Source: Acidiphilium iwatense (lineage in GTDB: Bacteria > Pseudomonadota > Alphaproteobacteria > Acetobacterales > Acetobacteraceae). From it: a stretch of 64,000 nt of DNA. A program made the translations under genes and the position numbers. The notes under the pieces were generated by a model, which did no database searches, had not been told where the DNA came from, and saw only the letters and a program-made list of their open reading frames with translations. The stretch lies in contig NZ_JAKGBZ010000005.1 of assembly GCF_021556475.1 (NCBI RefSeq), positions 79,290 to 143,289 on the forward strand, read 5' to 3'. Positions 9,317 to 18,188 of this stretch are shown piece after piece. Position 1 is the first letter of the stretch; each line of letters opens with the position of its first letter.

Positions 9317-10100
9317 CGGGGACGTGATCGGACCCGCGGGGCCAATCGCGCGCATCCTTATGGATGGTGTAGCTCTGCAACGCGGATTCGAGGTCTTGGG
9401 AAACCCAGACGTGATCGAGCCGCCGTCCGCGGTCGGAGGCCCGCCAGTCGCGGTTCCGGTAGGACCACCACGTATAGAGTTTCCGGTCGGGTGGGACGAA
9501 GTGCCGGACGGCGTCGACGAATCCCTGGGCGCGCCAGGCATTCAGCCCCTCGGTTTCGGGCGGGGTGTGGCTGACGACATCGAGTAACTGCTTATGACTC
9601 CAGACGTCGTTTTCCAAGGGCGCGATGTTCAGATCGCCGACTAGGATGGAGCGGCTGGGCGGCGCTTCCGCGAAATGAGCGCGCGCTTCGGCAATGAAGT
9701 CCAGCTTGTGGCCGTATTTCGGATTGGCGTCGCGATCCGGGATGTCGCCGCCGGCCGGGACATAGAAATTATGCAGCAGGATCGGCACCTTGCCGGTTTC
9801 GACATAGGCAGCAAGATGCCGGCAATCGGATTTCAGGCACCAGTCCGGGGTATCCTCGACCGGCGACAGCTTCAGGCGGGAAAAGACCGCGACGCCGTTA
9901 TAGCCCTTCATGCCCCGATGCAGCACATGGGGCAGGCCCAGCCGTTCGCCCAGATCAGCGGGAAACAACGGATCTGGGACCTTGGTTTCCTGCAGACAGA
10001 TGATGTCCGGCTTGGCGTCGTTTACCAGAAGAGGCAGCAGATCCTGGCGCAGGCGAACGGAATTGATGTTCCACGTGGAGATTGTGAGCGTGGCGTTCAT
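9294..10100 (-). CDS. xthA: Exodeoxyribonuclease III
   Basis: This Mg-dependent AP endonuclease/3'-5' exonuclease acts in base-excision repair. The 268-residue product begins with the EEP-fold sequence ISTWNINSVR, has the metal ligand Glu in LQETK, ILVGDLNIAP with Asp/Asn, and ends with the GSDHVPV His motif. ATG 10100 is chosen because it overlaps the stop of the upstream FAH gene (ATGA) and places the WNINSVR motif at the usual position; the open frame upstream is not family-like. Confidence 0.95.
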   Translation of the reverse strand: MNATLTISTWNINSVRLRQDLLPLLVNDAKPDIICLQETKVPDPLFPADLGERLGLPHVLHRGMKGYNGVAVFSRLKLSPVEDTPDWCLKSDCRHLAAYVETGKVPILLHNFYVPAGGDIPDRDANPKYGHKLDFIAEARAHFAEAPPSRSILVGDLNIAPLENDVWSHKQLLDVVSHTPPETEGLNAWRAQGFVDAVRHFVPPDRKLYTWWSYRNRDWRASDRGRRLDHVWVSQDLESALQSYTIHKDARDWPRGSDHVPVTVTLKI

Positions 10101-10780
10101 TCCACCCGAAAGGCGAAGCCGCCAATTCCCTCGATATCGGCCGCGAGGGAATCGCCGCGCTCCACGGCACCGACGCCCTCGGGCGTTCCGGTAAAAATCA
10201 GATCGCCCGGCTTCAGGATGACCAGATTGGAGAGGAATGCGATGATATCGGGCACCGGCCATATCATGTCGGCAAGGTTGCCGTCCTGGCGCAGCTTCCC
10301 GTTTATGGTGAGCGAGATGCGGCCGGAAGCCGGATGCCCGATTCGTGCCGCCGGGGTGATCGTGCCGATTGGAGCCGATTCGTCGAAACCCTTGCTCATG
10401 TCCCAGGGTCGGCGCAAGGATTTAGCTTCGTCCTGCATATCGCGCCGGGTCAGATCGACGCCGGCGGCATACCCGTAGACATGATCGAGTGCGCTGGCCA
10501 CGGGAATGGCCGCGCCGCCGTGGCTGATCGCGATGACCAGTTCGACCTCGTGGTGCAGCGATCGCGTCGCGGGGGGGAAGGCGACCATTGCCTGTGTCAC
10601 CAGCGCGTCGGCCGGTTTGGTGAAGAAGAACGGCGGCTCGCGATCGGGATCGGCGCCCATTTCCCTGGCATGGACCGCATAGTTGCGTCCGACGCAAAAC
10701 ACCCGGCGGACCGGAAATAATCCTCCGCCCGCCACGGGAACGGTCGAAACCGGCGGCGGTTCGATTACGAAATCAGCCAT
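10097..10780 (-). CDS. Fumarylacetoacetate hydrolase (FAH) family protein
   Basis: The 227-residue protein has the FAH C-terminal-domain layout: VFCVGRNYAVHAREMG at the N-terminus, PPFFFTKPADAL, a HHEVELVI metal-binding stretch with Glu residues, YAAGVDLTRRDMQ, and FTGTPEGVGAVERGD at the end. Such short FAH proteins include acylpyruvases and oxaloacetate decarboxylases or tautomerases. The sequence cannot fix the substrate. It is coupled to xthA by a 4-base overlap. Confidence 0.9.
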   Translation of the reverse strand: MADFVIEPPPVSTVPVAGGGLFPVRRVFCVGRNYAVHAREMGADPDREPPFFFTKPADALVTQAMVAFPPATRSLHHEVELVIAISHGGAAIPVASALDHVYGYAAGVDLTRRDMQDEAKSLRRPWDMSKGFDESAPIGTITPAARIGHPASGRISLTINGKLRQDGNLADMIWPVPDIIAFLSNLVILKPGDLIFTGTPEGVGAVERGDSLAADIEGIGGFAFRVE

Positions 10781-10796
10781 TCATCCCCCAAACATT

Positions 10797-11570
10797 CTAT
10801 GCGGCCGCGACTTTTCGTTCCAGGTTGCGAACCGCCTCGCCGAAACTTTTAAAAATACGATGTGACGCGACATCCTTATCGAAATCGTATTCGGGATGCC
10901 ACTGCACGCCGAGCAGATAACCGGCTCCGGTCCCGCTGACCGCTTCGATCGTACCGTCGATTGCCCGAGCTTCGACCAACAGGCCGGAAGCAAGGCGATC
11001 GATGCCTTGATTATGAAGGGAATTCACCGGGAGCGAGTCTGTCACGACCAATCGTTCGAGTGCGCCGCCGGGAACGAGGATGACGCGATGCGCTTTTCCC
11101 GTGCGAACCGGCGCATGGGGCTGCATCGGCGTCGAGTGGTCGATTCGGCCGGGAAGATCCTGGAGTCTCTGGTGCAGCGTGCCGCCCAGCGCGACGTTCA
11201 ACTCCTGCAACCCGCGACAGATCGCGAGAACCGGCATCCCGCGTTCGATCGCCCCGCGCACCAAAGGCAGCGTGACATGGTCCCGTTCGGGGTCTTCGGG
11301 TGCGTCCTCCGGCGGCTGCGGCGGTCCGCCATAAAAGACGGCGGCGACATTGCTGCGGCTGCCGGTGAGAATCAGCCCATCGAGACGATCGAGCAACGTC
11401 GCGACATCCGCATGCGCGCCATTCGCCGGGATCAGCAAGGGAATTCCGCCAACCACCTCATCGACCGCCCGAACATAGGTGTCGGATGCCGCATGATTGA
11501 TCATGCCGAAGACGCCAAACAGTTTTCGGCAACAGGAAATGCCGATCAACCGCGACGATCTGATTGTCAT
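10797..11570 (-). CDS. Class I glutamine amidotransferase, gamma-glutamyl-GABA hydrolase type
   Basis: The 257-residue product resembles PuuD, which hydrolyses gamma-glutamyl-GABA in putrescine degradation. The catalytic Cys lies in LAICRGLQELNV, and the His-Glu pair in GVQWHPEYD. The N-terminal GISCC and the TGSRSNV region fit the peptidase C26 fold. No other putrescine genes are nearby, so the true substrate may be another gamma-glutamyl compound. It precedes the FAH gene by only 16 bp on the same strand and may share its transcript. Confidence 0.85.
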   Translation of the reverse strand: MTIRSSRLIGISCCRKLFGVFGMINHAASDTYVRAVDEVVGGIPLLIPANGAHADVATLLDRLDGLILTGSRSNVAAVFYGGPPQPPEDAPEDPERDHVTLPLVRGAIERGMPVLAICRGLQELNVALGGTLHQRLQDLPGRIDHSTPMQPHAPVRTGKAHRVILVPGGALERLVVTDSLPVNSLHNQGIDRLASGLLVEARAIDGTIEAVSGTGAGYLLGVQWHPEYDFDKDVASHRIFKSFGEAVRNLERKVAAA

Positions 11571-11658
11571 GATGGTTTCGTCGCAAATCCCGCCGATTTT
11601 GTCAGCCCTTTTTGATGTCGCGGCTGTGTTGCGGCAGGTGGGGAGGACGGGATTTCAA

Positions 11659-12297
11659 TCAATTATGCGAGAATCCCTGGACATATTCGAAATCCTTGTC
11701 GGGAAACGGCTTGGTGGCGTGAAGATCGTACAGGCTGACCTGGGTGATCTGCCCCTGAGCGTCGGTAACCCGCCACTGGCGGAGTTCGAGAGGATCGGTG
11801 GAGAAAACCAGCGTTATATGACCTTGTGCCGCCTTGCCGGTGCGGATCAGCGTTACCTGAATTTCGCCGGGCGGCTGGGCAACCCGTGTCACGGTCACGG
11901 GCCCGGACAGTTGCACGGTCTTGGCGAGCAGAATTCCCAGAGGTGTCGATGACAGCGGAATATTGGTCGTCTGATTCAATTGCGGGTCATGATAGACGAG
12001 CAAGCCGAATCCCGCGACCAGCAGTTGCGGGTTCGGTTTGTCATATTGGAACCGCATCTTTCCGGGGCGTTGGACGATGGCCTTCCCCGTCCTTACCGAT
12101 CCGTCGGGGCCGACCTGCATGAAGCGAGCTGTGATCGTTTTCAATCCGTTGAGATAAGCGGAAACCTGGGCCAACAGGGCCTGTGATCCGGTCACCGCCG
12201 GAGTGGCGCTGACACCATCCTGCATAGTCCCGATCAGACAAAGTCCGGCGATCATCATGCCGGCGGCGAATCGCCGGGCGGCCGATTTAAGGATCAC
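11659..12297 (-). CDS. lolA: Outer-membrane lipoprotein carrier LolA
   Basis: LolA shuttles lipoproteins across the periplasm from LolCDE to the outer membrane. The 212-residue product has a signal peptide (hydrophobic residues 12-30, likely cut near DGVSA) and the LolA fold signatures ARFMQ, PGKMRFQYDKPNPQLLVA and DPQLNQTT. The gene starts 3 bp after the marR stop, so it is probably the distal gene of a marR-lolA transcript. LolA is normally constitutive, which makes the regulator pairing unusual. Confidence 0.92.
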   Translation of the reverse strand: MILKSAARRFAAGMMIAGLCLIGTMQDGVSATPAVTGSQALLAQVSAYLNGLKTITARFMQVGPDGSVRTGKAIVQRPGKMRFQYDKPNPQLLVAGFGLLVYHDPQLNQTTNIPLSSTPLGILLAKTVQLSGPVTVTRVAQPPGEIQVTLIRTGKAAQGHITLVFSTDPLELRQWRVTDAQGQITQVSLYDLHATKPFPDKDFEYVQGFSHN

Positions 12298-12300
12298 GCT

Positions 12301-12690
12301 TCAGCCCGCGGCCGCCGGCCGGCGAGCGGAGATATCCCCATGCTGCTTCCCGTTGGCCACCAGTTCATTCATGACCGTCCTGATCTCGCGAAGAAACGCC
12401 GTGCCTTTGGTGGTGCGCTGTACCAGGACGCTGCGGCGGTCCGACGGATCCACTTTTCTCCGCGCAAGATCGAGATCGGACAATCGATCGAGCGCGCGCG
12501 TGATCGCCGGCTTCGAGACGTTCAATTGACCGGCCAAGCCCCGGACCGTGTGGGCGCCGTCATTCAAATAGCAGGTCAGGAACACGCCCAGTTGCCGGGC
12601 GGACAGATCAACCCCGTCCCGGCGCACCAGAGCGACAATGGTATCGCGAAGGATGCCGACCAGTTCGTCCGAAGTCATTTGCGTCGCCAT
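12301..12690 (-). CDS. MarR family transcriptional regulator
   Basis: The 129-residue protein has the winged-helix core: VRGLAGQLNVSKPAITRALDRL is the recognition helix region, followed by the wing DPSDRRSVLV, a strong MarR signature. It is co-directional with and 3 bp from lolA. Two short palindromes lie in the upstream 215 bp and are candidate operators. The ligand is unknown. The C-terminal 15 residues are short of the usual dimerisation helix, so the protein is on the small side for the family. Confidence 0.88.
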   Translation of the reverse strand: MATQMTSDELVGILRDTIVALVRRDGVDLSARQLGVFLTCYLNDGAHTVRGLAGQLNVSKPAITRALDRLSDLDLARRKVDPSDRRSVLVQRTTKGTAFLREIRTVMNELVANGKQHGDISARRPAAAG

Positions 12691-12905
12691 AAAACACTCC
12701 TCTGTGATCCGTAGGCCGCCGATTTCATCGAAATGACCGGCGGATTTCCGAACTTCCGCGTGGGTGCGATCGTGGTCGCCTCATTGCCGCTTCGGAGCGA
12801 CCGCCCCTCCATCAGGTATGAGACTTTGAAGGGGCGAACAAGACATTAAAACATGAAAACATTGCAACTCCGTTGCAAGACCCTCGGCCCCAATTTTGGC
12901 ACAAT
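12691..12905. promoter_or_regulatory. marR upstream region with two palindromes
   Basis: This 215-bp gap lies between the marR start and the aminopeptidase stop; both genes run leftwards. It holds ATTTC-ATC-GAAAT at 12722-12734, 32 bp upstream of marR, and TTGCAAC-TCC-GTTGCAA at 12862-12878 with perfect 7-bp arms. The first is well placed for an autoregulatory MarR operator. The second could be another operator or the 3'-end structure of the aminopeptidase mRNA. Confidence 0.4.
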
Positions 12906-14294
12906 CTAATCATTGCGAAGAGTGCAAAATGTTTCGATTGCCGTGAAGGCCGCGCGCAAACCTTGCGCCTCGCCGCCTTCGGGCCGGCCTGGCCGCGTTT
13001 GGTCGTTCCAGGCGTAAGTGTCGATATGCGCCCAAGGGATGGATTGTGGCACGAAACGTTCGAGAAAAAGCGCTGCGACAATCGCGCCGGCGAAGGGCTT
13101 CTGACTTACCGTGTTCAGGTCGGCGACGTTGCTGTCGAGCCAGGGCGCGTAATCCGCCCAGAGCGGCAGGCGCCAGAGCGGATCGCGAGCGCCGGTACCG
13201 GCGGCGATCAGCGCATTGGCGATCCCGTCGTCATTGGCGAACAACGCCGGAAGCTCGGGTCCGAGAGCGACGCGCGCGGCTCCGGTCAAGGTGGCGAAGT
13301 CGATCAGCCAGTCAGGTTTATCAGCGGCGGCATCGGCCAGGAGATCGGCCAGCACCAACCGGCCTTCCGCGTCGGTATTGCCGACTTCCACGGTCAAACC
13401 GGCCCGTGTATGCAGCACGTCGAGCGGCCGCATGGCTTGGCCCGATATACTGTTCTCGACGCAGCCGATCCGAACGTCGAGCCGAACCGGCAGATTTCTC
13501 GTCATGATCGCCTGTGCGAGGCCGAGCGCGATTGCCGCACCGCCCATGTCCTTTTTCATGCGGAGCATCGCAGCACTTGGCTTGATGTCGTAACCGCCGG
13601 TATCGAAGCAGACTCCTTTGCCGCAGAGCGAAATCAGCGGCAGGGCAGCGTTGTCCCGCCAGGAGAAGCGAAGCATCTGCGCCGCTCTCGACGAACCTGC
13701 CCCGACCGCGGCGAGGGCGGGATAACCCGCCTGCAAATCCGTTCCGGTCACGCGCTGAATGCGTCCGCCACATCGCGCAGCCAAGTCGGCAGCCGTATCG
13801 GCGAGTTCCGCCGGCCCAAGCAGGTTGGCCGGTGTGTTGATGAGGTCGCGGGCAAAGCAGATTGCTTCGGCAAGCGCTATCGATCGTCCCTCCGAGGGCG
13901 GCGTCACGATCCGCGCCGGGGTTTCCGTTCGGGGTTTCAGGCGGTCGAACCGGTAGGCTCCCATCGCCGCGCCAAGAATGGCCAAGTCGAGATCGTAATC
14001 GCCCGGCATCAGGCGCCAGATTGTCGCGGGGGGCAGTTGCGTCGCCAAACCGCCGAACGCCGCGGGCGAGCGATCTTCTCCAAGGCCGAGAATGGCACAA
14101 GCCAAGCCGTTTGCACCCGGAAGAATTACAACACTTTGTGCTTCGGCCTTGAAATGCTGTGCGCGGATGAACGCGACGGCGGAAGGATCATGGCTTGCCA
14201 GGAATGCATCGAGCCCCGCCGGGCGAACCGGATAGAGGGGTAAGGCGTCGTCGTCGGTTACGTCGAGTCCTGCCAGATGTGTCGCATGAGCCAT
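12906..14294 (-). CDS. Leucyl aminopeptidase family M17 protein
   Basis: This is a two-metal cytosolic aminopeptidase of 462 residues. The catalytic domain shows VCFDTGGYDIKPS (metal ligand Asp and catalytic Lys), KKDMGGAA, and the family signature NTDAEGRLVLADLL. The N-terminal domain, about residues 1-160, is divergent and short, as in PepB-type M17 enzymes. ATG 14294 is chosen because AAGGA lies seven bases upstream; the frame is open farther but not family-like. Confidence 0.93.
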   Translation of the reverse strand: MAHATHLAGLDVTDDDALPLYPVRPAGLDAFLASHDPSAVAFIRAQHFKAEAQSVVILPGANGLACAILGLGEDRSPAAFGGLATQLPPATIWRLMPGDYDLDLAILGAAMGAYRFDRLKPRTETPARIVTPPSEGRSIALAEAICFARDLINTPANLLGPAELADTAADLAARCGGRIQRVTGTDLQAGYPALAAVGAGSSRAAQMLRFSWRDNAALPLISLCGKGVCFDTGGYDIKPSAAMLRMKKDMGGAAIALGLAQAIMTRNLPVRLDVRIGCVENSISGQAMRPLDVLHTRAGLTVEVGNTDAEGRLVLADLLADAAADKPDWLIDFATLTGAARVALGPELPALFANDDGIANALIAAGTGARDPLWRLPLWADYAPWLDSNVADLNTVSQKPFAGAIVAALFLERFVPQSIPWAHIDTYAWNDQTRPGRPEGGEAQGLRAAFTAIETFCTLRND

Positions 14295-14414
14295 TGATCG
14301 GTCCTTCGTCGGTATGGCTGCCAGGATTGTCCGTCGGCGCTCATGGCGCAAGCGTGATCGCGCGTCCCTGCTTTGTGTCTTGTGTTTACCCCGAACCCGC
14401 CGTTTCTTCGCGGC

Positions 14415-15158
14415 ATGAGGCGCGCGTCAATCCTGGTTGCCGGATATGTTTGCCTGGCTGTCGCGCCGTGGCCGGCGTTTACGGCTATCGCCGCGGCACG
14501 GCCTGCTGCGAAGACCGTCCATTTCGTCGAATTCTATACCAGCGATGCATGTTCCAACTGCCTGCCGGCGGATAAGGCGGTTGCGGCCTCGGCCGGACGG
14601 CCCGGCCTTGTTCTCCTGAGTTTTCACGTGCCTTATTGGAACTATCTGGGCTGGGACGACAGGCTCGGCCTGCAGGCCGCTGTGGCGCGCCAGGAAGCCT
14701 ATGCCCATCATTGGCGCTGGTCCGACATCTTTACCCCGCAGGTCATCGTCAATGGCCGGATCAGCGGAACCGGAAAATCGCCGGCCGACCTCGATCAGTT
14801 GATTGCCTCGGCGCAACCAATTCGCCGGCTCAGCATCAGGCCGGGCAAAAACAGTCTCAAGGTTGCTTTGCCCAAACTGTCCGGTGCGAACGGCTCCACC
14901 GTCTGGATCGCGGTTTTCGATCCCATGCGCATCGTCGCCGTGAGCCGTGGCGAGAATGCCGGCCATAGACTCGATGAGGTCGATGTCGTCCGCGACATCA
15001 TGCCGATCGCCCATGTCGGCAAAATGCCCGATACTCTGTCAGTGGCGAGCGATGTGCTCGAACGCCATCGAGGGATCGCGGTTTTCCTGGAGCGGGGGCG
15101 AGGCGGCCCGGTGATCGCCGCGGGTGCGCTTGTATTGCCGTCCCGGCGTGTTCCGTAG
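14415..15158 (+). CDS. DUF1223 family secreted thioredoxin-fold protein
   Basis: The 247-residue protein starts with a signal peptide (RRASILVAGYVCLAVAPW) and has the DUF1223 opening FVEFYTSDACSNCLPAD, a thioredoxin-like CxxC. WNYLGWDDRLGL and FTPQVIVNGR are further family blocks. The protein is predicted to be periplasmic. The CxxC suggests a redox role, but no activity is established for the family. ATG 14415 is preferred since it begins directly at the signal peptide. Confidence 0.88.
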   Translation: MRRASILVAGYVCLAVAPWPAFTAIAAARPAAKTVHFVEFYTSDACSNCLPADKAVAASAGRPGLVLLSFHVPYWNYLGWDDRLGLQAAVARQEAYAHHWRWSDIFTPQVIVNGRISGTGKSPADLDQLIASAQPIRRLSIRPGKNSLKVALPKLSGANGSTVWIAVFDPMRIVAVSRGENAGHRLDEVDVVRDIMPIAHVGKMPDTLSVASDVLERHRGIAVFLERGRGGPVIAAGALVLPSRRVP

Positions 15159-15169
15159 GTCGCTGAGGT

Positions 15170-15832
15170 CTAATCGGGCAGGTCGGATGGAAGAGCGTCG
15201 ATCATGCTCGCCTGGAGATAGAATTGGATGTTGCGCGCAAGCCATGCCTTGAAGTGGTTGAGTTGCGCCGTATGGTTTGCCGGGCTGGTCGTGCCCAGCA
15301 ACTGAGCGCCGAAGATCGCATTGCCCATTGCGATCGTCGTCACCATGAAGGCAAGCATGCGGGAATCCTCGGGATCGGGTAATGCGCCGCCGACCCGCTC
15401 GGCATAGATCAGACGGCCGCCATGGATGAGATCGACGATATCCGACAACGCGCGGCTCATGGAACCCGGCGGATTATCGGCGTCCGCTCCGAGCCACGCG
15501 ACGCGTTGCGCCAACCCGCCGTCGAAGGCGCTGAAGACATTGTCGAGAACCTGATCGATAAGTTCCCGGCGCGGCGACGTCGCCTGATCCAGCACGGCAT
15601 GCATCGCCGATTTAAGCTGGCTGATGGTTCTGGCGTTCAATGCGTTGAGCAGGCCTTCGCGGCTGCCGAAATGGTGGAGGATGACCGGATGCGACAAACC
15701 GATATCGGCTGCGATGTCCTGCAGCCGGAGACCGCCTGGGCCGGAGCGTGCCAGCCTTGCTTCGGCCGCGTCCAGGATGACCCGTTTTGCGTCGTCCGCG
15801 TTGCGGCGCGTCCGTTTTCTGGTAGCTGTCAT
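15170..15832 (-). CDS. TetR family transcriptional regulator
   Basis: The 220-residue protein has a basic N-terminal tail (RKRTRRNADD), a TetR HTH (ILDAAEARLARSGPGGLRLQ, then DIGLSHPVILHHFGSREGLL) and an all-helical ligand domain. It is convergent with the DUF1223 gene. The target is not evident; its promoter faces the 368-bp AT-rich gap before uvrC. Confidence 0.92.
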   Translation of the reverse strand: MTATRKRTRRNADDAKRVILDAAEARLARSGPGGLRLQDIAADIGLSHPVILHHFGSREGLLNALNARTISQLKSAMHAVLDQATSPRRELIDQVLDNVFSAFDGGLAQRVAWLGADADNPPGSMSRALSDIVDLIHGGRLIYAERVGGALPDPEDSRMLAFMVTTIAMGNAIFGAQLLGTTSPANHTAQLNHFKAWLARNIQFYLQASMIDALPSDLPD

Positions 15833-16200
15833 GTCCTTGAACAGACGTAATCGTGATCCGAAGTCAATCGAAATGTGTATATGTCACAACGACCGCATGA
15901 TTGCTTCCCGGTTCCCGAACTTCCGTCTGACGCACCGGGGGAGACAGGATGGTTTGGCGGCAAAGTTGTCCACCTGCCAGAATATCGCGCTAAAACAGGC
16001 CGCTAGGTAACGGATCTGTCATGATAATGACATATTCTCATTTAGACAAATCAAGAATATCAACGACTTATTGTGTATTTTCAAAATTTCGAGCTATTTG
16101 AAAAGGTTGCGATGGACAGACGCAAATTTTCCGTTTCCAGAAGGTTACGCACAGAATTATCCACAACCCGCCGAAATGACCGTTTTGCCAAGTTCCTGCC
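15833..16200. other. AT-rich 368-bp gap with a perfect DnaA box
   Basis: The gap lies between the divergent tetR and uvrC starts. It is clearly AT-rich from about 16010 to 16125, against the GC-rich flanks. TTATCCACA at 16157-16165 is a perfect DnaA box. TTACGCACA at 16145-16153 is a one-mismatch copy 12 bp before it, and TTGTCCACC near 15966 is another weak match. No coding frame is convincing. It must hold the tetR and uvrC promoters and could be a DnaA-regulated promoter or a minor or main replication origin. Confidence 0.45.
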
Positions 16201-18078
16201 GTGATGTCTGACCTGGATTCCATTGGCCCTGGCGTGATCGAGGCGGCGTTGACGACGCTGCCCTCCGGTCCGGGCGTGTATCGGATGCTCGATGCGGCCG
16301 GGGAAGCTCTCTATGTCGGTAAGGCGCGCAGCCTGAAAAAGCGGGTGGCCGCTTATACCCAGCCGGCGCGGCTTCCCGAGCGCTTGCGCCGCATGGTCGC
16401 CGAGACCGCGAGTCTCGAGGTGGTCACCACCCACACCGAGCCCGAGGCGCTTCTGCTCGAAGCCAATCTAATCAAGCGGCTGAAGCCGCGATATAATATT
16501 CTGCTTCGCGACGACAAATCATACCCCTGGCTTCTGCTGACCGAGGATCATCCGTTTCCCCAGATCACCAAGCACCGCGGCGCGCAGACCCGCAAGGGCA
16601 GCTATTGGGGTCCGTTCGCCTCGGCATGGTCGGTCAACCAGACGATCCAGGCTCTACAGCGCGTGTTCCTGTTGCGCACCTGCGCGGATACCGTATTCGC
16701 CACCCGGACTCGCCCCTGCCTGTTGCACCAGATCAAGCGTTGTTCCGCGCCCTGTGTCGGCCGGATTTCGCCCGAGGACTATGCCTCTCTGGTTGGTCAG
16801 GCGCGTGCGTTTCTCTCCGGCCGCTCGGGAACGGTGCAACGCGACCTTGCGGCCGAGATGGAAACTGCCTCCGCCGCACTGGAGTTCGAGCGCGCAGCCG
16901 CGATCCGCGATCGCATCCGGGGGCTGACCCACATCCAGGGTTCCGATGTGATCAATCCGGGAAGCATCGCGGATGCCGATATCATCGCGATCCATCAGGC
17001 GGCAGGCCAGTCCTGCGTTCAGGTGTTCTTCATTCGCGGTGGACGCAACAACGGCAATCGCAGCTTTTTCCCGGCACAGGCACGCGGGGAGCAGGCCGCC
17101 GACGTGCTGGGTGCGTTCATCAGCCAGTTCTACGATGACAAGACGCCACCCCCGTCGATTTTGTTGAGTCATAGTGTGACTGAATCGTCCCTGATCGGCG
17201 AGGCTCTCTCGTTGAAAGCTGGCCGGAAGGTCGAATTGGCGGTGCCCGCGCGCGGCGAGAAGCATGATGTCGTGCTTCACGCCGAAATCAATGCTCGAGA
17301 GGCGCTGGAACGGAAACTGGCCGAATCGGCGGGTCAAGCGAAACTGCTGACGGCGACGGCCGAGATATTCGGTCTGGATCAATCTCCCATGCGAATCGAG
17401 GTGTACGACAACTCCCACATCATGGGGACGAGCGCCTATGGCGTGATGATCGTGGCCGGTCCCGACGGGCTGGCCAAATCGGCCTACCGGAAATTCACGA
17501 TCAAGGGATCACTCACGCCCGGCGACGATTTCGCGATGATGCGCGAAGTGCTAACCCGGCGCTTCTCCCGCGCAATCGCCGAAGACCCTGACCGCAGCGA
17601 AGGCACATGGCCCGATCTGGTGCTGATCGATGGCGGTGCCGGCCAGTTATCGGCGGCGCAGTCGGTGCTCGACGATCTCGGCGTTCAAAATATTCCGCTG
17701 GTGGCGATCGCCAAAGGGCCGGATCGGGATGCCGGGCGAGAATGGTTTCATCTTGCCGGACGTTTGCCCTTCCAGTTGCCGGAGCGCGATCCGGTGCTCT
17801 ATTTCCTGCAGCGCCTGCGCGACGAGGCGCATCGCTTCGCGATCGCGACCCATCGATCCGGGCGCAGCAAGAAAATCACCAGAAGCGAACTTGACGAAAT
17901 TCCGGGGATCGGTGCCTCCCGCAAGCGTGCCTTGCTCAATCATTTCGGTTCAGTGCGCGGCGTGAAACAAGCCGGATTGCGGGACCTGGAGGCGGTTATC
18001 GGTATTAATCGGGCCGTAGCACGGATGATTTATGCTCATTTCAACCCAGGCACCCACATTGATCAGCCATCCTTATGA
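16201..18078 (+). CDS. uvrC: UvrABC system protein C
   Basis: UvrC makes the dual incisions in nucleotide-excision repair. The 625-residue protein has an N-terminal GIY-YIG domain (GPGVYRMLD and [13 protein letters not shown]), a cysteine-containing mid region ([15 protein letters not shown]), a UVR segment, an RNase H-like endonuclease with VYDNSHIMG and [12 protein letters not shown], and C-terminal helix-hairpin-helix motifs ([13 protein letters not shown]). GTG 16201 is followed directly by ATG 16204, and either may be used. The common uvrC-pgsA neighbour pair is not kept here. Confidence 0.97.
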   Translation: MMSDLDSIGPGVIEAALTTLPSGPGVYRMLDAAGEALYVGKARSLKKRVAAYTQPARLPERLRRMVAETASLEVVTTHTEPEALLLEANLIKRLKPRYNILLRDDKSYPWLLLTEDHPFPQITKHRGAQTRKGSYWGPFASAWSVNQTIQALQRVFLLRTCADTVFATRTRPCLLHQIKRCSAPCVGRISPEDYASLVGQARAFLSGRSGTVQRDLAAEMETASAALEFERAAAIRDRIRGLTHIQGSDVINPGSIADADIIAIHQAAGQSCVQVFFIRGGRNNGNRSFFPAQARGEQAADVLGAFISQFYDDKTPPPSILLSHSVTESSLIGEALSLKAGRKVELAVPARGEKHDVVLHAEINAREALERKLAESAGQAKLLTATAEIFGLDQSPMRIEVYDNSHIMGTSAYGVMIVAGPDGLAKSAYRKFTIKGSLTPGDDFAMMREVLTRRFSRAIAEDPDRSEGTWPDLVLIDGGAGQLSAAQSVLDDLGVQNIPLVAIAKGPDRDAGREWFHLAGRLPFQLPERDPVLYFLQRLRDEAHRFAIATHRSGRSKKITRSELDEIPGIGASRKRALLNHFGSVRGVKQAGLRDLEAVIGINRAVARMIYAHFNPGTHIDQPSL

Positions 18079-18188
18079 TCGGGAAAATTCATGAGACATG
18101 AAAATTTCACGTGACACAACTTAAGATTTAATTAAAATACATCCTCTGGTTGTTGGTTTGCATAACCCAGCCGATTTGAGGAGCCGTC
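18079..18188. other. AT-rich gap with hairpin and parS-like sequence
   Basis: TTCATG-AGA-CATGAA at 18088-18102 forms a small hairpin ten bases after uvrC and may be its 3' end. Next to it, 18103-18118 matches the parS palindrome TGTTTCACGTGAAACA at 13 of 16 positions, including the central TTTCACGTGA. AT-rich sequence follows (TTAAGATTTAATTAAAATAC), suitable for the promoter of the next gene. Confidence 0.4.

Noticed and set aside
10067..10082. parS-like TGTTCCACGTGGAGAT
   Set aside because: It lies in xthA and encodes the conserved ISTWNINS motif, so the CACGTG core is explained by protein coding. It matches parS only in part.
14195..14575. 126-codon plus-strand frame between the aminopeptidase and DUF1223 genes
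   Set aside because: It overlaps the start regions of both well-supported genes in another frame and has no family features.
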